A DNA stretch of 64,000 nt, taken from positions 10,802,001 through 10,866,000 of the forward strand of contig OY728142.1 of NCBI GenBank assembly GCA_963277665.1. The letters run 5' to 3'. The translations under genes and the position numbers were made by a program. The DNA comes from Viscum album (taxonomy: Eukaryota; Streptophyta; Magnoliopsida; Santalales; Viscaceae). This document shows, piece by piece, positions 59,771 to 64,000 of the stretch (the first letter of the stretch is position 1; every line of letters starts with the position of its first letter). The notes below the pieces were generated by a model. It was not told the DNA's origin. It did not search any database and saw only the letters and a list, made by a program, of their open reading frames with translations.

Positions 59771-60050
59771 GCCCTCAGGCCAACCAGAACCGTACCCTCA
59801 GGCTAAAATAGTAAACCATTCCCTCAGGCTTATACAGAATCCAACCCGCAGGTATTACCCTCAGGCGTAACAGAAATTTCCCTCAGTCGTAGGAAGTGTC
59901 TCCCTCAGGCACAGAAGTCAAGCCCTCAGGCACGAAAGGTTGCCCTCAGGCGAAATAGTATGTTGCCCTCATGCTAATACATTCACGCCCTCAGCCTAAT
60001 ATAGTGCAGTGCCCACAGGATAATCACAACAACTCCCTCAGGCTAAATAG
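59771..60050. repeat. CCCTCAGGC-based degenerate tandem repeat
   Basis: About 13 copies of CCCTCAGGC or close variants, each followed by 12-18 variable bases, inside the solo LTR. No coding signal. Confidence 0.8.
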
Positions 60051-60667
60051 GTAATCAGGCCATGCCCAACATGTCAAAATGCAATAAACAGGCAATTACT
60101 TTCAAGGCAATTCTATGATTGCTACTTTAAAGGTATACCCTCGGGTATCCTGACCAAACGGCTAAACAGTGAAACACACCCCTGGGGTGGTTCCGATCCA
60201 AGAAATGATCCCAACCAGCATTTTATTATCACAATTTAATCACCTATGCAATTCTAGGAATTAAATATAGCAACGGCCTCAGCCACACGACACCCTAACA
60301 TGGGTTCGTGGCACGAAAATGCACGACAGTTGTAAATTTACCCCAAGCCACCTACCTTATACGCCAACGAGCGTTATACACGAACGCTGATCCAAGAAAC
60401 TCCCAAGAATAACGTAGATTGGACGAAGAAGAAAACTCATTCAAACGTAAATAACTTTCCCTCGGGAAAGAATTGGTAAGAAAGGATTAAGGAGAATAAA
60501 GGGTTTACCCGCGCGGTTCCAACGAGATCGTCCGAGGAAGAATCGGATTCCAGACGAACACTCAGCGGATCTTCAAAGGTTCGGCCTCCTCCTTTGGCTC
60601 CAAAATGGCTCAAATGCCTCCTCTACCAAATTAGGAGGATATTGCCTATTTTAAGCCTAAAAAACAA

Positions 60668-60995
60668 AGTACACGGCGTGTACTTCTGAGTACACAGCGT
60701 GTACTTCCTTCATTTAACTGTTCCTCTGGCGGCACCGCCACACTGTTCATCCGTCTACATGAGTACACAGCATGTACTCCCTAGTAAACGGCGTGTACTG
60801 TCACCCAGCTGGCAGCTACACCACCGCCTTACTGTTTAGGCATGCCAACTGACTACATAGAATGTAAAGTACCACTACACGGCATGTAGTCGGTTCCTAC
60901 ACCCTTCGTCACCGACATGGCTACACGCCCTGTGTACTCATCCCAACACGGCCAAAAGTACACGGCATGTGGAAAAAGTCCACGGCGTGTAGTTC
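60668..60995. repeat. Cluster of hyphenated palindromes TACACGGCGTGTA
   Basis: About nine copies: perfect or near-perfect at 60671, 60691, 60763, 60784, 60876, 60958 and 60978, with worn ones at about 60853 and 60922. Each is a dyad (TACAC-GG/GC-GTGTA) able to fold or bind a dimeric protein. It lies in the U3-like part of the solo LTR read on the minus strand. Milder forms occur in the C LTR and in D. Confidence 0.75.
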
Positions 60996-61099
60996 CAAAA
61001 TATAGGATTTTTCCCCATTTTCCATATTTTCTCAAAAACACTTAAGGAAAAGAGAAAAGAATAAGCCCGTACCTCAAAAATAAGAACCGGGTTCTTACA

Positions 61100-61104
61100 A
61101 CCTC
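61100..61104. repeat. Solo LTR target-site duplication, right copy (ACCTC)
   Basis: Exact match with 59083-59087. Confidence 0.85.
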
Positions 61105-61527
61105 CGAGCTACCTCCAGTCCTGGTACTCTCGTCCTTAGTCAGCGTTGTTCGTTGTCTGCACCAAACACAATGAAGTGCGGGCAAAGCCCGTGCAGGGGT
61201 GAGTATAATGATACTTATTTAGGACCCTGATACCCTCAAGGTCTCACAAATCCACAAAGGATATACCACAAATCATGAAAACAACTGAAAACCCTACTTA
61301 GGTATATGCCCATACATATACCTAAGTTATCAAGTATACCCATCTCAATCATGAGGAAACACAAGGTCCAACTCAAAATCTCAAATCTCAACTATTCTAC
61401 AAAGGAAGGTATACAACGAAGGTAAGTACCACACAGGTACAGACTCAGATCACACCAAGTATATCTTTAGGTACAGTAGTAGATATGATTAGATTTAACT
61501 ACTAATTCATCTTACTCTGTTAAGAGG

Positions 61528-62178
61528 CAGACCCATGAAGGATCCTAAATCATCATCAGACCTACAGAGGATCGTAATACATCGTCAGACCCACACAGGA
61601 TCCTAGTATATCTTCAGTACGTCGTCAGACCCACATAGGATCTTAGTACATATCTAGTATGTCGTCAAATCCACACAGGATCCTAGTACATCTCCAGTAT
61701 GTTGTCAAACCAACCCAGGATCCTATTATATCGCCAATACATTTTCAGACCCACACAGGATCCTAGTACAGCTCCAGTACGTCGTCAGACCCACACAAGA
61801 TCCTAGTACATCTCCAGTACGTCGTGAGACCCACACAGGATCCTAGTACACTTCCAGTACGTCGTTAGACCCACACAGGATCCTAGTACACATCCAGTAT
61901 GTCGTCAGACCCACACAGGATTCTAGTACATCTTCAGTACGTCGTCATACCCACACAGGATCCTAGTATATCTCCAGTACGTCGTGAGACCCACAAAGGA
62001 TCCTAGTACATCTCCAGTACGTCGTCAGACCCACACAGGATCCTAGTACATCTCCAATATGTCCTCAGACCCACACAGGATCCTAGTACATCTCCATTAC
62101 GTCATCAGACCCACACAGGATCCTAGTACATCTTCAGTATGTCATCAAACCCACACAGGATCCTAGTACATCGTCACA
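61528..62178. repeat. 40-bp minisatellite
   Basis: About 14 units with consensus GACCCACACAGGATCCTAGT plus ACATCTCCAGTACGTCGTCA (40 bp). Two 29-bp units on the left and a short one on the right lack the CTCCAGTACGT part. Every unit keeps GGATCC or one change from it. The frame 62139-62354 runs out of it and is chance. Confidence 0.92.
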
Positions 62179-62559
62179 GCCAGCTTCAGGTTTCCCGTAT
62201 TAAGCTTACTAGTCTCCGGAAGGGTCTGATCCTCAAACCCCTGGTCGATACTCCAATTGTCACAAATTCCCACGAAGAAGTATCCCAAATGACCATCACA
62301 AAAAAGGGGTCTCAACGCAACAGACGGTGCGTCAATCGGACACTCGGTCTGTAAGTTATTAGTCTTTTAGTCCCGAGGGCCCGGTTGGATTCGTAATCGA
62401 TCCAACCTAACTGTATCCCAAATTAATCCAAATCTCAAGTGGGGTATACCAAAGGGTCCGTCTCTCTCCAAGGTTTCCAACACCACTGATGGTTCGCCAA
62501 ACGGATGCTCGGTGCCAAAGTTATGACCAAAAGAGCGTATAGGGTCGAAACTGGTCCGG

Positions 62560-62945
62560 GTCTGGTCCGACACGATCGGACTGACCCGGCCCGACCCGCG
62601 GTGCGGCCCAGCCCGCTGGGCAGCCCAACCCATGCTGGGCGGCCCGGCCCACACTGGGCGGCCCGGCCCACACTAGGCGGCCTGGTCTAGGTGGCGCGGT
62701 GCGGCGAAGGTGCGGCACGGGGACCGCGGGGCGACGCGAGGGCCACGGGGCGGCGTGAGGTGACGTGAAGGCCATGAGGGCTGCGAGGGGCCGTAGAGGC
62801 CATGGGGCAGTGTGAGGTATCGCGGAGGATTCAAGGGCACCGCGAGGAGGCATGAAGTCCACGAGGCCGTGAGACGGCATGAAGGCTGTGAGGGTGGCGC
62901 AGAGGTCGCGAGGGCCACGAGGCGGCGTGGAGGTCACGGTTCGGC
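62560..62945. repeat. GC-rich, CpG-rich tandem repeat block
   Basis: First ~130 bp: about four 19-20-bp units CCCACACTGGGCGGCCCGG. Then ~250 bp of 22-30-bp units around GGCCACGAGGCGGCGTGAGG. Composition is sharply different from the AT-rich rest. It opens overlapping frames in nearly every register (for example 62521-62937 and 62831-63244 minus, 62812-63180 plus), which is expected in GC-rich repeats with few stop codons. Confidence 0.8.
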
Positions 62946-63542
62946 GGGGCGGCCGCGGTGTGGTGGTCCACCGTGGCTGTCCAGATGGCCAGCCATCCTA
63001 TCTGCGTGGCACAGTCGCGCGTCGCGCCTTCTCCAGTGGAAGGTTTGGACGATCGCCCTTCGTTCATCATCTTGGCACAAATCCGCCTTCTTCCATCGTG
63101 AAAAACACACCACTCATGAAGAATGGCGGAGGGGTCGGGCCATGTTTGTTTGGCCCGCACGCTCCACGTTAGAGCAGTAGCAAGCGGATCAAAAAAAACT
63201 TGAATCACAAAGAATATCAAGAATGGGTAAGGGGAAAAATTCAAACATCCACCCTACCTCGATTGATCATTGACGTCAAAGAAGAGGGAATAACGGACGT
63301 CATTTCATCGTAATTGAAGACATCCCACGTTGGAGGATGTCCCAAGGAAGGAGTCGAAGTCATTGGAGATCATTAGCATTCTTTGTTGGAGAAGAAGAAT
63401 TCCTCGAAAAGCTCTCCTCTTCCAATCCTTTCTCCCAGTTCCACCTAAAATGAAAAGTAGCCAATACGATGTGTTCCATAAATTTAATTGTTGGCACAAA
63501 ATTAAATTGGAATCATTAATTACGACGAGTTTTGCATAATTA
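62946..63542. other. Unassigned LTR-type DNA, no gene
   Basis: Moderate GC, no repeats visible, no protein family recognised. The overlapping frames at 63305-63499 (minus) and 63330-63539 (plus) are probably chance. It lies within the presumed E LTR. Confidence 0.4.
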
Positions 63543-63735
63543 ATTTAGAGGAAACCTAGGGTCACCCCCCCCCCATTAAAGAGGGAGTTGAAAGGTTTCA
63601 TCCCATTAAAGGGGTTCAGGTGGTCCCCGCCTCTAAATTCAAAATGGGGGTTAGTTCAGGTGGTCCCCACCTCTTAACATTCACATGGGAGGTTTAGGCT
63701 CGGTTGGTCCCCACCACCATAACCCATGTTGAGGG
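63543..63735. repeat. Short direct repeats with GGTGGTCCCCACCTC
   Basis: TTCAGGTGGTCCCCGCCTC at about 63613, TTCAGGTGGTCCCCACCTC at about 63655 and GGTTGGTCCCCACCACC at about 63701 give three units spaced ~43-46 bp. A poly-C run starts at about 63566. Confidence 0.65.
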
Positions 63736-63759
63736 GTTTCAAAAAAAATGTTAAACATT

Positions 63760-64000
63760 TTTATTTTATTTTATTCTTTCATTAAAAAAACACAAAAACT
63801 AAATTTCACTCTAGACCCATTACGGTCGAGGTGAAATTCTCCTTACGCAAAAATCGGTGCTGCGAGGTCAATGGTGTCCTCGAAATTCAATTCCGAGCAC
63901 CGTTTCAAAAGTTAAAAAAACCCGCTTGTGCGTTTACTGAACGTACCCGAAAAAAAAGTTCAGAAATTCATTCCGGGCACTCCAGGCCTCAGAATCATGC
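63760..64000 (-). repeat. Inverted, diverged copy of the U3-like repeat at 57956-58706
   Basis: Read on the minus strand from 64000: GCATGATTCTGAGGCCTGG then AGTGCCCGGAATGA, then GGTGCTCGGAATTGAATTTCG, ACACCATTG and CACCTCGACCG. The same blocks in the same order are on the plus strand at 57984-58706. The window ends within it. Confidence 0.55.

Larger units (their letters stand above)
59088..61099 (-). repeat. Solo LTR (2012 bp)
   Basis: Begins TGTAACATCCCGG, ends CCGGGTTCTTACA, with ACCTC duplicated on both sides and no internal region, as left by recombination between two LTRs. The order of its CTGAG...TTCTCAC...TTTCTGCAGGT block (59524-59600, readable on the minus strand) fits minus orientation. 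It contains the CCCTCAGG repeats and the palindrome cluster. The open frames 59340-59567, 60853-61041 and 58969-59208 are in repeat DNA and have no family support. Confidence 0.85.
58707..64000 (-). repeat. Element E LTR on the minus strand (right end not defined)
   Basis: TGTCACGACCCGTCCCC at 58707 is the same kind of end as TGTCACGAACC of D, which there is the 3' end of a minus-strand LTR. After removing the solo LTR (59088-61099), the sequence continues with the CTCACCCC...GTGCAG block (61155-61215, minus), the 40-bp minisatellite, and U3-like text near 62340-62530. The other end of the LTR is not identified; homology with 57956-58706 in opposite orientation near 63800-64000 suggests that U3 reaches there. 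GTTGT precedes the left end, but no matching duplication was found on the right. Confidence 0.45.

Noticed and set aside
61528..62178. Regular repeats that might suggest a CRISPR array
   Set aside because: Units are contiguous with no unique spacers, and the sequence is plant retrotransposon DNA.
62521..63244. Several long overlapping frames on both strands (for example 138, 137 and 122 aa) that might be genes
   Set aside because: They overlap each other in a GC-rich repeat block with few stop codons, translate into Pro/Arg/Ala-rich repeats, and match no family.

Overview
This is nuclear DNA from a plant, most likely a large, repeat-rich genome. I recognise no host gene, rRNA gene, intact tRNA gene, CRISPR array or bacterial-type operon. 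It is AT-rich and dense in stop codons. Almost everything that can be identified is transposable element: Ty3/gypsy LTR retrotransposons of chromovirus (Tekay/Del-like) character with very long LTRs (2 to 4.5 kb) and initiator-Met tRNA primer sites, one Ty1/copia remnant, a hAT-like DNA transposon and one end of a CACTA transposon. Every gag and pol frame is broken. Element names (1, A-E) are mine.

Left part (1-17212). Two copies of a non-coding AT-rich repeat (1-1668 and 15089-16944) flank Element 1 (2826-14388). Element 1 has two 4.5-kb LTRs around only 2.55 kb of internal sequence, which encodes a zinc-knuckle Gag piece, carries a tRNA-like sequence, and has no pol.

Middle (17213-56685) is one nested stack. 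The host is Element A: 5' LTR 17213-19683, then primer site and leader, integrase C-terminus at 41268-41616, polypurine tract at 54915-54928, and 3' LTR from 54929. Inside A lie short GATCTCA-type repeats, a truncated copia element (22266-25035) and Element C. C is a gypsy gag-pol ending in an LTR that is split by Element D. D (31278-40160, minus strand) has a GTGTT target-site duplication and no recognisable pol. Element B (41617-54890, GTTTT duplication) sits in the last bases of A. B's RNase H region is split by a 3.1-kb hAT-like transposon with an 8-bp duplication; that transposon holds a ~300-bp tandem satellite and a tRNA-like sequence.

Right part (56686-64000). A CACTA-type end interrupts A's 3' LTR. 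After it come LTR-derived repeats, a minus-strand LTR (E) from 58707, and a solo LTR inside E (59088-61099, ACCTC duplication). E also carries a 40-bp minisatellite and a GC-rich repeat block.

Elements 1, A and B have different LTRs but share the LTR/primer-site junction and a ~160-nt leader. This suggests that pol-less Element 1 could have been mobilised by proteins of A- or B-like relatives. LTR-pair divergence judged by eye suggests A and B are old and that 1 and D are younger. All identities are visual estimates; nothing was computed or searched.
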